From assembly GCF_035987325.1 (NCBI RefSeq), contig NZ_CP108488.1, forward strand, positions 3,844,001 to 3,908,000: DNA of 64,000 bases, given 5' to 3'. Of this stretch, positions 26,203-34,608 are shown piece after piece. Position 1 is the stretch's first letter. Each line of letters starts with the position of its first letter. Under the pieces are notes generated by a model, which was not told the DNA's origin, ran no database searches, and was given only the letters and a program-made list of their open reading frames with translations. This DNA is from Streptomyces sp. NBC_01244 (GTDB lineage: Bacteria; Actinomycetota; Actinomycetes; Streptomycetales; Streptomycetaceae). The translations under genes and the position numbers were made by a program.

Positions 26203-27423
26203 ATGCCCGAAGCCGTCATCGTTTCCACCGCCCGTTCGCCGATCGGGCGCGCCTTCAAGGGATCCCTCAAGGACGTCCGCCCGGACGATCTGACGGCCAC
26301 GGTCATCCAGGCCGCCCTCGCCAAGGTCCCCGGGCTGGACCCGCGCGAGATCGACGACCTGATGCTGGGCTGCGGTCTCCCGGGCGGCGAGCAGGGCCAC
26401 AACCTCGGCCGGATCGTCGCGGTGCAGATGGGCATGGACCACCTGCCGGCCACCACGATCACCCGCTACTGCGCCTCCTCGCTCCAGACCTCCCGGATGG
26501 CGCTGCACGCCATCAAGGCGGGCGAGGGCGACGTCTTCATCTCCGCGGGCGTCGAGATGGTCTCCCGGTCCGTGAACGGCTCCTCCGACGGCATCCCGGG
26601 CACGCACAACCCGCTCTTCGCCGAGTCCGAGGCCCGCACCAAGGAGGTCGCCGAGTCCACGGGCTCCTCCTGGCACGACCCGCGCGAGGACGGCCGCACC
26701 CCCGACGCGTACATCGGGATGGGGCAGACCGCGGAGAACCTGGCCCGGCTCAAGGGCGTGACCCGCGCCGACATGGACGAGTTCGGCGTGCGCTCGCAGA
26801 ACCTGGCCGAGGAAGCCATCAAGAACGGCTTCTGGGCCCGCGAGATCACCCCGGTCACCACCCCGGACGGCACGGTCGTCTCGCAGGACGACGGCCCGCG
26901 CGCCGGGGTCACCCTGGAGGCCGTCCAGGGCCTCAAGCCCGTCTTCCGCCCCGACGGCCTGATCACGGCCGGCAACTGCTGCCCGCTGAACGACGGCGCC
27001 GCGGCGCTGGTCGTCATGAGCGACACCAAGGCGCGCGAGCTGGGCCTGACCCCGCTGGCCCGGATCGTCTCCACCGGTGTCACCGGCCTCTCCCCCGAGA
27101 TCATGGGCCTGGGCCCGGTCGAGGCCTCCAAGCAGGCGCTGAAGCGGGCGGGCCTGACCGTCGGCGACATCGACCTGTTCGAGATCAACGAGGCCTTCGC
27201 GGCCCAGGTGATCCCCTCCTACCGGGACCTGGAGATCCCGCTGGAGAAGCTGAACGTCAACGGCGGGGCCATCGCCATCGGTCACCCGTTCGGGATGACC
27301 GGCGCGCGCATCACGGGCACGCTGATCAACAGCCTGCAGTTCCACGACAAGCAGTTCGGCCTCGAAACCATGTGCGTCGGCGGCGGTCAGGGCATGGCCA
27401 TGATCATCGAGCGTCTCAGCTAG
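26203..27423 (+). CDS. Acetyl-CoA C-acetyltransferase (thiolase)
   Basis: The 406-residue thiolase has its catalytic cysteine in TITRYCASSLQTSRMALHAI, the histidine in NVNGGAIAIGHPFGMTGAR, and the second cysteine in METMCVGGGQGMAM-like sequence near the end. NEAFAAQVIPSY is the expected fourth motif. The enzyme makes acetoacetyl-CoA from two acetyl-CoA or runs the last step of beta-oxidation. The ATG at 26203 with GGAG five bases upstream gives MPEAVIVSTARSPIG, a standard thiolase start. No partner dehydrogenase is adjacent, so the direction of use is not clear. Confidence 0.94.
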   Translation: MPEAVIVSTARSPIGRAFKGSLKDVRPDDLTATVIQAALAKVPGLDPREIDDLMLGCGLPGGEQGHNLGRIVAVQMGMDHLPATTITRYCASSLQTSRMALHAIKAGEGDVFISAGVEMVSRSVNGSSDGIPGTHNPLFAESEARTKEVAESTGSSWHDPREDGRTPDAYIGMGQTAENLARLKGVTRADMDEFGVRSQNLAEEAIKNGFWAREITPVTTPDGTVVSQDDGPRAGVTLEAVQGLKPVFRPDGLITAGNCCPLNDGAAALVVMSDTKARELGLTPLARIVSTGVTGLSPEIMGLGPVEASKQALKRAGLTVGDIDLFEINEAFAAQVIPSYRDLEIPLEKLNVNGGAIAIGHPFGMTGARITGTLINSLQFHDKQFGLETMCVGGGQGMAMIIERLS

Positions 27424-27548
27424 TCCGGAGCGGGCGGGGCCGTCGGGATCAAGAGCCGAGGCCAGACGCCGTAAGGGATCCGCCTTGATCCCATACGCCG
27501 TACTGACATCGAATCTAATCCTGTCGCGGCCATTCTGTGACCAAATGT

Positions 27549-27577
27549 CCCCCAGGATGTGACCTTAGTCCTGGGGG
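27549..27577 (+). terminator. Terminator after the thiolase gene, in a 305-bp gap
   Basis: CCCCCAGGA (27549-27557) and TCCTGGGGG (27569-27577) form a stem followed by ATCATTGTTTT, one of the few sites here with a T-rich tail. The remaining part of 27424-27728 is promoter-like, AT-richer DNA before the gene at 27729, with GGAG seven bases upstream of its GTG. Confidence 0.8.
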
Positions 27578-27728
27578 ATCATTGTTTTCGCAGGTCAGGC
27601 CGTTTCTCGGCGGGGAGATCGGGACGAAAGGCCTGTCCAATTCATGACGTAATGCACTGCTGCCCATTCCCAGGACGGGACAAGCTGATGTAGGAAGTCG
27701 GGGGATCGAATCAATCAGGAGTTAGTCA

Positions 27729-28547
27729 GTGAGCGCCATGTCTCTTGCCCTACTGCTGACCACGGCCGCTGCCACGGCCGTCGGCGCTGCTGCGCTGCAC
27801 GCCGTCCACGGCCTGCGCAAGCAGGTCACCGCACTGCGCGGTGAGCTGACGGCTTCGCACCCCCGTGGTGTCACCGTCCCGCACGCCCGCAGCGCCGTGG
27901 AGTCCCCCGCCGCCGAGATACGAGCCGCCGTCGCCGAGGCCCTGGCCGAGGAGCGCGAGCGCGAGCTCGCCGAGGCGCGTGCCTTCTGGGCCGCTCAGGA
28001 GGCCCGTGACGCCGCCGACGCCCCCTCGCTGCTGGGCGGCCTGTCCGGCCTCGGCGAGGAGAGCCCCGTCTTCCTGCCCCGGCAGGCGGACATGGTGGGT
28101 CTGGAGCCGCTCCTGGGCGACGACGCCGAGGACTACCAGGGTTACCCGGAGGACTCGGCCGAGCTGGCCGCCGCCCGCCGGCGCCACCCCTCGCACCCCG
28201 ACTTCGTCCCCGTGCAGGCCTCGCACCCCGGCGCCGACCACGAGCGCACGGTCAACCGCCTGGAGGAGCTCGCGGAGGCCCGTACGGCCCTCGCGGACGT
28301 CCGCCCCGGCCCGCTGGGCACCCTGGACGTGTACGTCTTCACCGACGGCACCACGCTCTGCATGACCCCGGGCCACCGGGAGACCGCCGAGCGGCTCGCC
28401 GACGCCCTGCGCTCGGGCAGCGCACCGGTCCTGCTGGGCGGCTCGGGCATCTCCGGCGCCTACGCCCTGACCTTCTCCTGCGGCGACTCCGAGGATCCGG
28501 ACGGCAACGTCTACATCCTCGCCGACCGCGTCATCGCATCGCTCTGA
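27729..28547 (+). CDS. Conserved hypothetical protein with N-terminal membrane helix
   Basis: The 272-residue product starts at GTG with GGAG seven bases upstream. A hydrophobic N-terminus (LALLLTTAAATAVGAAALHA) is followed by a charged helical segment (AAEIRAAVAEALAEERERELAEARA) likely to form a coiled coil. A soluble C-terminal domain of about 80 residues follows (LGTLDVYVFTDGTTLCMTPG, YALTFSCGDSEDPDGNVYILADR). No family could be recognised. It stands alone between the thiolase terminator and a convergent gene. Confidence 0.72.
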   Translation: MSAMSLALLLTTAAATAVGAAALHAVHGLRKQVTALRGELTASHPRGVTVPHARSAVESPAAEIRAAVAEALAEERERELAEARAFWAAQEARDAADAPSLLGGLSGLGEESPVFLPRQADMVGLEPLLGDDAEDYQGYPEDSAELAAARRRHPSHPDFVPVQASHPGADHERTVNRLEELAEARTALADVRPGPLGTLDVYVFTDGTTLCMTPGHRETAERLADALRSGSAPVLLGGSGISGAYALTFSCGDSEDPDGNVYILADRVIASL

Positions 28548-28566
28548 GGCAGCGCGGCTCCCCGAG

Positions 28567-28977
28567 TCACCGCAGCGCCCCGGCTTCCGCCTGATCCACC
28601 AGTCGAACGGCCTCGTCCAGCATCTCGGACGGGGCCTTCGCCGCATCCGGACCCGGTCCCGCCGCGGTGCCCGCCACCGGGCCCGCCGCCGCGGCGTGCA
28701 GGGCCTCCGCGAGGTCCAGCCCCGCCACGGCCAGCTGGTCGCCGACGACGAAGATCCCGGCGTCCGGCATCGTCCGCGCCGGAGCCGCCCCCGTGCCGTC
28801 CCCGGCGGCCGTACCGTCCGCGGAGGCCGCCTCCAGCCGCTGCGCCCGCAGCGAGAGCTCCCGGGCCAGGTCCAGCGCCACCTGGGCGGCACCCTGCTGG
28901 AGGCGGCTCTGCGGAGCCGCCCGCAGCCGGTCGGCGAAACGTTCCACAGCGGCGGTCAGGGGTGAGGTATCGAGCAC
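28567..28977 (-). CDS. Hypothetical protein, Ala-rich helical
   Basis: The product of about 136 residues reads VLDTSPLTAAVERFADRLRAA followed by SRLQQGAAQVALDLARELSLRAQRLEAA. This is an amphipathic helical pattern, with a second block (FVVGDQLAVAGLDLAEALHAAA, EMLDEAVRLVDQAEAGALR). The GTG at 28977 is chosen because sequence upstream is not protein-like, though the start is uncertain. It faces the gene at 27729 tail to tail and diverges from the DUF4287 gene. Its pattern of conserved-looking helices suggests a real gene, but no function can be assigned. Confidence 0.6.
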   Translation of the reverse strand: MLDTSPLTAAVERFADRLRAAPQSRLQQGAAQVALDLARELSLRAQRLEAASADGTAAGDGTGAAPARTMPDAGIFVVGDQLAVAGLDLAEALHAAAAGPVAGTAAGPGPDAAKAPSEMLDEAVRLVDQAEAGALR

Positions 28978-29083
28978 CCGGCCGACCTTACGCGCCGCCC
29001 CGGCGCCATTGCCAACGGCCGAACTCTCCGGCACGGTGGCGTGAAGAGAACAGCACAGCAAGGCGATACCTCCGGAGGCGCCC

Positions 29084-29314
29084 ATGTCCGTAGAGTTCTC
29101 CGAGCAGACGCACCGCAACATGATCGACAGAATCCCCCAGACCACCGGTCGTGAGCTCTCCGACTGGCTCAGGGCCGTGGACGACGGCCCCTCCCTCGTC
29201 CGGTTCGAAGAGAAGGTCAGCTGGCTGCTCGGCGCGCACGAGCTGTCGTACGGCCAGGCCAAGGCGATCATCCACGAGTACGACCTGCGCAGGGCCGCCC
29301 GCAAGTTCGGCTGA
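29084..29314 (+). CDS. DUF4287 domain protein
   Basis: The 76-residue product (MSVEFSEQTHRNMIDRIPQ, TTGRELSDWLRAVDD, SWLLGAHELSYGQAKAIIHE) consists of one DUF4287 domain, a small helical unit found in actinobacteria and often fused to DUF5655. GGAGG lies five bases before the ATG. Its role is unknown. It is a single-gene unit ended by the hairpin at 29382-29417. Confidence 0.85.
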   Translation: MSVEFSEQTHRNMIDRIPQTTGRELSDWLRAVDDGPSLVRFEEKVSWLLGAHELSYGQAKAIIHEYDLRRAARKFG

Positions 29315-29381
29315 GCCGGCCCCTGCCCCCGTCCACAGCCCCCGACTCCCGATCACCCGATCCGCTGACCCCCGACATGCG

Positions 29382-29417
29382 GGAAGGCCCCGCGAGCGTG
29401 TGCTCGCGGGGCCTTCC
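29382..29417. terminator. Bidirectional terminator
   Basis: Perfect 16-bp arms (29382-29397 and 29402-29417) around a GTGT loop lie between two converging genes (DUF4287 and Bax-inhibitor-1). Confidence 0.9.
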
Positions 29418-29441
29418 TCTGCTCAAAGCGGGGTACCGGTA

Positions 29442-30299
29442 CTAGTCGCCCTTGAGGATGGAGATCAGGCGCAGCATCTCCATGTAGATCCACACCAGGG
29501 TCATGGTGAGGCCGAAGGCCGCCAGCCAGGACTCCTCGCGGGGGGCGCCGTAGGCCACGCCGTCCTCGACCATCTTGAAGTCCATGGCGAGGAAGGCGGC
29601 ACCGAGCAGGATGCCGATGACACCGAAGAGGATGCCGAGGCCGCCGCTGCGGAAGCCGAGGCCGTCGCCGCCCGCGAAGACGGAGAACAGCAGGTTGACG
29701 ACCATCAGGAGCATGAAGCCCATGGCGGCGGCCATCACGAAGCCGACGAAGCGCCGGTTCACCCTGATCCAGCGCATCTTGTACGCGAACAGCACGCCGG
29801 CGAAGACGCACATCGTGCCCATGACGGCCTGGACGACGGTACCGGGACTGATGTAGGTGCTCACGGCCGAGCTGATGACGCCGAGGAAGACACCCTCGAA
29901 CGCCGCGTAGGCCAGGATCAGCGCCGGGACCGGCTTGGCCTTGAACGACTGGATCATCGCGAAGACGAACGCGATGAGCGCGGCGCCGATGGCGATGCCG
30001 TACGACTTGTTGATGTTGGCCGGGTCGACCGGAAGAACGATCCAGGAGATCGCCGCCGTCAGGATGACCGTGCCGAGCGTCAGAGCCGTACGGCTCACGA
30101 CGTCGTCGATGGTCATCGCGTTGCCGCGGACCGGCGCCTGCGGCATACCCGTGGCCGGGTCGGTCGCGTAGGGGTTGGTCGCGTACGGGTTGGTGGCGGT
30201 CCCGGCCTGGGCCTGGGGCTGCTGCGTGCCGAAGCCCGCATAAGCACCGTTGTCGCGGCTGAACCCCCGTCGCGAGAAGACCGGGTTGCTGCTCCTCAT
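29442..30299 (-). CDS. Bax inhibitor-1/YccA-family membrane protein
   Basis: The 285-residue protein has an N-terminal cytoplasmic region with repeated TNPYATNPYATDP residues (about 35-55), then seven hydrophobic segments. Among them are MTIDDVVSRTALTLGTVILT, ALILAYAAFEGVFLGVISSA and IYMEMLRLISILKGD. The motifs EGVFLG and IYMEMLRLI are hallmarks of the BI-1/YccA (TMBIM) family, pH-sensitive calcium-leak-type channels. The ATG at 30299 has GGAGG six bases upstream. Its physiological role in actinomycetes is not established. Confidence 0.9.
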   Translation of the reverse strand: MRSSNPVFSRRGFSRDNGAYAGFGTQQPQAQAGTATNPYATNPYATDPATGMPQAPVRGNAMTIDDVVSRTALTLGTVILTAAISWIVLPVDPANINKSYGIAIGAALIAFVFAMIQSFKAKPVPALILAYAAFEGVFLGVISSAVSTYISPGTVVQAVMGTMCVFAGVLFAYKMRWIRVNRRFVGFVMAAAMGFMLLMVVNLLFSVFAGGDGLGFRSGGLGILFGVIGILLGAAFLAMDFKMVEDGVAYGAPREESWLAAFGLTMTLVWIYMEMLRLISILKGD

Positions 30300-30418
30300 C
30301 TCACTCCTCCATGGCCACCGTGCGCGGCCTTGGAGTCAAGAGTAATGCGAACGCAAAGAAATCGCCCTACTGCTGGAGGAGGATCTTTCCCCGCTGGTAC
30401 GGGCCCGCCGGGCGGGAC

Positions 30419-30475
30419 GGGCGGGGGTACGCGTGTGCCCCCGCCCTCCACACGTTCCGGCCTGAAACGGAACGT
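30419..30475 (-). terminator. Two hairpins downstream of the leucine tRNA
   Basis: ACGTTCCG (30452-30459) pairs with CGGAACGT (30468-30475), six bases past the tRNA 3' end. Further on, GGGCGGGGG (30419-30427) pairs with CCCCCGCCC (30438-30446). They probably end the tRNA transcript. Confidence 0.7.
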
Positions 30476-30480
30476 CATCG

Positions 30481-30562
30481 TGCCCGAAGCCGGACTTGAA
30501 CCGGCACGGCCCGAGGGCCAGCGAGGTTTAAGCTCGCCGTGTCTGCATTCCACCATCCGGGC
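30481..30562 (-). tRNA. bldA: tRNA-Leu (anticodon UAA), bldA-like
   Basis: Read on the minus strand, the acceptor stem GCCCGGA pairs with the 3' TTCGGGC, with discriminator A. The anticodon stem GCGAG/CTCGC holds the loop CTTAAAC, giving anticodon TAA, which reads UUA. A long variable arm (GGCCC-TC-GGGCC) marks a class II leucine tRNA, and the T-loop is TTCAAGT. CCA is not encoded. In Streptomyces the single UUA-reading tRNA is bldA, which gates translation of TTA-containing genes for sporulation and antibiotic production. UUA codons are otherwise rare in this GC-rich DNA. Confidence 0.95.
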
Positions 30563-31119
30563 AGGGCGTAGCGGCCCCGTAGGAAAAGCCTTGAACGCTG
30601 CGCCGAGCCTATCCGGAACACTTGCGCCCTCACCTGGGCGTCTCGCCGATGTTGTCTGATTTTATTGGCGCTTGATGCCCCGTCAGGGGACAGAAGCCAC
30701 GGTCGGCACGTTCCGGGCGTCGATCATGGCCGCCACGGGATTGACGGGATTTCGATGGCCCGCGCCACCCCGCACGCCACCCCGTGCGCCACCCCCTCGG
30801 CCCGGCCCTGTTTCCGCTCCCGTTCCACCTCCGGCTCCGCCCCCGCCGCGGCCTCCGCTCCGGCCTCCGCCTCGGGCTTCGCCGCCCGACTCCGGGGCGG
30901 CCGGGGCCGGTGGGCCGACGGCCTCCCCGTACGTCCCTCCGGGCTGCCGTCATACCAAAGGAGGAGACGCGGCCCTCCGTGGTCAGCCTCCAGTGGACCG
31001 GAGAAGGGGCATCACGGCTGATCCGGAACGGGGGTGGGCGCCACGACGATGGAAGGGTCCCGCCAGCCGCGGACCGTGAGCCCGGTCCGCCCGCCCCGCC
31101 CCTGACAGGAGCAGCCCCC
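30563..31119. other. 557-bp region between bldA and the ABC transporter
   Basis: No convincing gene. The first 130 bp (30563-30690) upstream of the tRNA are AT-richer and should hold its promoter. From about 30755 to 30930 the sequence is low-complexity, GC-rich DNA (CCGCACGCCACCCCGTGCGCC-like runs) that gives open frames in several directions without protein-like composition. AAAGGAGG at 30957-30964 looks like a ribosome-binding site, but no start codon at a sensible distance follows. Confidence 0.5.
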
Positions 31120-31893
31120 GTGACCACCATGAACTACGCCCCGCACACCACCCAGGCCGTCGCCGCGCGCGCCACCGGCCTCTCCAAGGTGTACGGCCAG
31201 GGCGAGACCCAGGTGGTCGCTCTGGACAACGTCTCCGTGGACTTCGCACAGGGCCAGTTCACCGCGATCATGGGCCCCTCCGGCTCCGGCAAGTCCACGC
31301 TGATGCACTGCGTCGCCGGCCTGGACACCTTCTCCGCCGGATCCGTCCGCATCGGCGAGACCGAGCTGTCCACCCTGAAGGACAAGCAGCTCACGCAGTT
31401 GCGCCGGGACAAGATCGGCTTCATCTTCCAGGCCTTCAACCTGCTGCCGACCCTGACGGCCCTGGAGAACATCACGCTCCCCATGGACATCGCCGGCCGC
31501 AAGCCCGACAAGCAGTGGCTGGACTCGGTCATCACCATGGTCGGCCTCTCCGACCGCCTCTCGCACCGCCCCACCCAGCTCTCCGGCGGCCAGCAGCAGC
31601 GCGTGGCCGTGGCCCGCGCCCTGGCCTCCCGCCCCGAGATCATCTTCGGTGACGAGCCCACCGGAAACCTCGACTCGCGCTCCGGCGCCGAGGTCCTCGG
31701 CTTCCTGCGCAACTCCGTGCGCGAGCTCGGCCAGACCGTCGTCATGGTCACCCACGACCCGGTGGCCGCCTCCTACGCGGACCGCGTCATCTTCCTCGCC
31801 GACGGCCGCATCGTCGACGAGATGATCCAGCCCACCGCGGACGGCGTGCTCGACCGCATGAAGGCCTTCGACGCCAAGGGCCGCACCAGCTGA
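31120..31893 (+). CDS. ABC transporter ATP-binding protein (MacB/LolD type)
   Basis: The 257-residue ATPase has Walker A GPSGSGKSTLMH, the Q-loop IGFIFQAFNLLP, signature LSGGQQQRVAVARAL, Walker B EIIFGDEPTGNLDS and the switch histidine in VMVTHDP. This subgroup drives mechanotransmission exporters and lipoprotein-release systems rather than importers. The GTG at 31120 has AGGAG eight bases upstream; MNYAPHTT lies three codons in. The matching permease begins 55 bp downstream, so the pair forms an operon. Confidence 0.94.
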   Translation: MTTMNYAPHTTQAVAARATGLSKVYGQGETQVVALDNVSVDFAQGQFTAIMGPSGSGKSTLMHCVAGLDTFSAGSVRIGETELSTLKDKQLTQLRRDKIGFIFQAFNLLPTLTALENITLPMDIAGRKPDKQWLDSVITMVGLSDRLSHRPTQLSGGQQQRVAVARALASRPEIIFGDEPTGNLDSRSGAEVLGFLRNSVRELGQTVVMVTHDPVAASYADRVIFLADGRIVDEMIQPTADGVLDRMKAFDAKGRTS

Positions 31894-31948
31894 GGGACGC
31901 CCCTCGCCCCCCGTCCCCGCTGACCCCTTAGACCTGGACTCCTCCACC

Positions 31949-34501
31949 ATGTTCCGTACCGCTTTGCGCAACGTGCTCGCGCACAAGGCCCGGCTGCTGA
32001 TGACGGTGCTCGCCGTCGTCCTCGGCGTCGCCTTCGTCTCCGGCACGCTCGTCTTCACCGACACCGTCGGCAAGGCGATGTCGAACCAGTCCGCCAAGAG
32101 CTTCGACGGCGTGGCCGTCTCGGTCACCTCCTACGGCCCCTCCCGCAACGACGAGGGCGTCAAGGAGGGCGAGCCGGGCATCAGCCAGCGGTCCCTCGAC
32201 AAGGTCAAGGCGCTGAGCGGCGTCGACAGCGCCTCCGGCCGCGTCCACGGCTTCGCCGCCGTGGGCGACCAGGACGGAAAGCTGATCGGCAACGGCTGGT
32301 CCAACACCGGCGCCAACTTCGTCCCCCTCAAGGACGGCAAGGACCCCCGCTACGCCTTCACCGAGGGCAACGGCCCGGCCGGGGCCGGCGAGATCGCCCT
32401 CGACAAGGAGACGGCCAAGCGCGGCAAGTACAAGGTGGGCGACAAGGTCCGGGTGGCCGACAACGGCCCGGCCAAGGAGTACACGCTCGCCGGCGTCTTC
32501 ACCACCGAGGACGGCGCGGTCAACGCGGGCGGCTCGCTCGTCCTGTTCGACACCCCGACCGCCCAGCAGCTCTACCTGCAGCCCGGCTACTACGACGAGC
32601 TCGCGGTCAGCGCCAAGGCCGGCGCCTCCGCCGACCGGCTGCTCACCGAGATCAAGCCGATCGTCGGCAAGGACGCCAAGGCCCAGACCGGCGCGCAGCT
32701 CGCCGCCGAGCAGGCCAAGGACATCGAGGCCGGCATGGGCAGCATGAACCAGATGCTGCTGACCTTCGCGCTGATCTCGCTCTTCGTCGGCATCTTCCTG
32801 ATCTACAACACCTTCACCATGCTGGTCGCCCAGCGCACGAAGGAGCTGGCCCTGCTGCGCGCCGTCGGCGCCAACCGCGGCCAGGTCAAGCGCTCGGTCC
32901 TGGCCGAGGCCCTGGTCGTCGGCGTGATCTCCTCCGCCATCGGCCTGATCGCCGGCGTCGGACTCGCCGTCGGCATGCGCTCCGCGATGAACGCCTTCGA
33001 CGTCAAGATCCCGGCCGGTCCGCTGGTCGTCGCCCCGGCCACCATCGCCGCGGCGATCGGCATCGGCATCGTCGTCACGATGCTCGCCGCCTGGCTGCCC
33101 GCGCGCCGTACGGCCAAGATCTCCCCGGTCGCCGCCATGGGCAGCGCCCACCTGCCGGCCTCCGCCAAGTCCCTGGTGCTGCGCAACAGCATCGGCGGCG
33201 CCGTCACCCTGCTCGGTCTGCTGGGCATCCTCGGCGGCGCGATGACGGGCAAGGAGGGCAAGATGCTCATCGGCGCCGGCGCCTTCCTCACCATGATCGG
33301 CATCATCATCCTGCTGCCGGCCCTCTCCCGCCCGGTCATCGCGGCGGTCCGCCCGCTGCTGGAGAAGGTCTTCGGCGTCGCCGGCAAGCTGGCCGCGCAG
33401 AACGCGGTCCGCAACCCGCGCCGCACCGCCGTCACCGCCGCCTCGCTGGCCATCGGCCTGACCCTGGTGACCGCCCTGTCCGTACTCGGCATCACGATGG
33501 GCAAGGCCATCGACCGGATGACCACGGACAACCTCAGGGCCGACTACACGGTCTCCATGGGCCAGAGCTTCGGCAGCCTGGACGCCTCCGTGATCCCGGC
33601 CCTGGAGAAGGCCCCGGGCGTCACGGCGGTCTCCCCGCAGCAGGCCGGTGACTTCCGGGTCGGCGACGGCGACTCCTACCGTTCCGTCTCCGGGGTCAAC
33701 CCGGCGACCATCGGCAAGCTCCTCAACTTCGACGTGCTCAGCGGGCAGCTCACCAGCCTCGCGAAGGGCGAGGTGGCGGTCGCCGAGAAGACCGCGAAGG
33801 AGGAGGGCCTGTCGGTCGGCTCCACCCTGAAGGTCACCTTCCTGGACAACAAGAAGGCGAACCTGAAGGTCGGCGCGGTCTACAAGGACATGGAGGGCAT
33901 GCTCTCCCCCTACGTGATCGACTCCGGCATCCTCGACAAGCACAGCGAGAAGCCGTACCTGCGCGAGGTCCTCGTCAAGATGGACGGCGGCCCCTCGGCC
34001 AAGGGCGAGCAGGCCCTCGTCGACGCCCTCGGCAAGAACCCGGCGATCACCTTCGCCACCCAGCAGGACATCCGCAACGAGATGGGCGGCATGATCAACA
34101 CCGCCCTGAACATCATGTACGGCCTGCTCGCCATGGCGCTGATCATCTCGGTCCTCGGTGTCGTCAACACCCTGGCGATGTCCGTGTACGAGCGGACGCA
34201 GGAGATCGGCATGCTGCGGGCCATCGGCCTGGACCGCGGCCGGGTCAAGAACATGATCCGGCTGGAAGCCATCGTGATCTCGCTCTTCGGCGCGGTCATC
34301 GGCGTGGCCCTCGGCACCTTCATCGCCTGGGCCGTCGGCGAGACCATCAAGGGCTCGATCCCGAGCTACGCCCTGGTGATCCCCTTCGACCGGATCGCGA
34401 TCTTCATGCTGCTGGCCGGCATCGTGGGCGCCCTGGCGGCCATGTGGCCCGCCCGCAGCGCGGCCCGGCTGAACATGCTGACCGCGATCAAGACGGAGTA
34501 G
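31949..34501 (+). CDS. FtsX/MacB-type ABC transporter permease
   Basis: The 850-residue protein begins with a membrane helix (KARLLMTVLAVVLGVAFVSGTLVF) and a large extracytoplasmic MacB-PCD-like domain (about 45-260). A first FtsX core of three helices follows (MNQMLLTFALISLFVGIFLI and following), then a pair of central helices, a second extracytoplasmic domain (about 530-700), and a second FtsX core ending MWPARSAARLNMLTAIKTE. The double FtsX architecture is typical of actinobacterial exporters of antimicrobial peptides or envelope lipids. The Shine-Dalgarno sequence is weak. No adjacent sensor system identifies the substrate. Confidence 0.93.
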   Translation: MFRTALRNVLAHKARLLMTVLAVVLGVAFVSGTLVFTDTVGKAMSNQSAKSFDGVAVSVTSYGPSRNDEGVKEGEPGISQRSLDKVKALSGVDSASGRVHGFAAVGDQDGKLIGNGWSNTGANFVPLKDGKDPRYAFTEGNGPAGAGEIALDKETAKRGKYKVGDKVRVADNGPAKEYTLAGVFTTEDGAVNAGGSLVLFDTPTAQQLYLQPGYYDELAVSAKAGASADRLLTEIKPIVGKDAKAQTGAQLAAEQAKDIEAGMGSMNQMLLTFALISLFVGIFLIYNTFTMLVAQRTKELALLRAVGANRGQVKRSVLAEALVVGVISSAIGLIAGVGLAVGMRSAMNAFDVKIPAGPLVVAPATIAAAIGIGIVVTMLAAWLPARRTAKISPVAAMGSAHLPASAKSLVLRNSIGGAVTLLGLLGILGGAMTGKEGKMLIGAGAFLTMIGIIILLPALSRPVIAAVRPLLEKVFGVAGKLAAQNAVRNPRRTAVTAASLAIGLTLVTALSVLGITMGKAIDRMTTDNLRADYTVSMGQSFGSLDASVIPALEKAPGVTAVSPQQAGDFRVGDGDSYRSVSGVNPATIGKLLNFDVLSGQLTSLAKGEVAVAEKTAKEEGLSVGSTLKVTFLDNKKANLKVGAVYKDMEGMLSPYVIDSGILDKHSEKPYLREVLVKMDGGPSAKGEQALVDALGKNPAITFATQQDIRNEMGGMINTALNIMYGLLAMALIISVLGVVNTLAMSVYERTQEIGMLRAIGLDRGRVKNMIRLEAIVISLFGAVIGVALGTFIAWAVGETIKGSIPSYALVIPFDRIAIFMLLAGIVGALAAMWPARSAARLNMLTAIKTE

Positions 34502-34547
34502 CCGGAGCAGCCGTACGAGCGCCTGCGTACGAGCGCCTCCTTACGAA

Positions 34548-34588
34548 GCCGCAGGGCCCCGCGACATCCCGTCGCGGGGCCCTGCGGC
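34548..34588. terminator. 18-bp stem bidirectional terminator
   Basis: Perfect arms 34548-34565 and 34571-34588 with an ATCCC loop lie between the converging ABC permease and cyclopropane synthase genes. A short tandem GTACGAGCGCCT pair precedes it. Confidence 0.9.
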
Positions 34589-34608
34589 GTTCCCTCACCC
34601 GGTACCGG

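Noticed and set aside
30630..31130. Minus-strand frame of about 166 codons between bldA and the ABC transporter
   Set aside because: The translation is low-complexity Arg/Gly/Pro and depends on repeated GC-rich runs. It also overlaps the tRNA promoter region.
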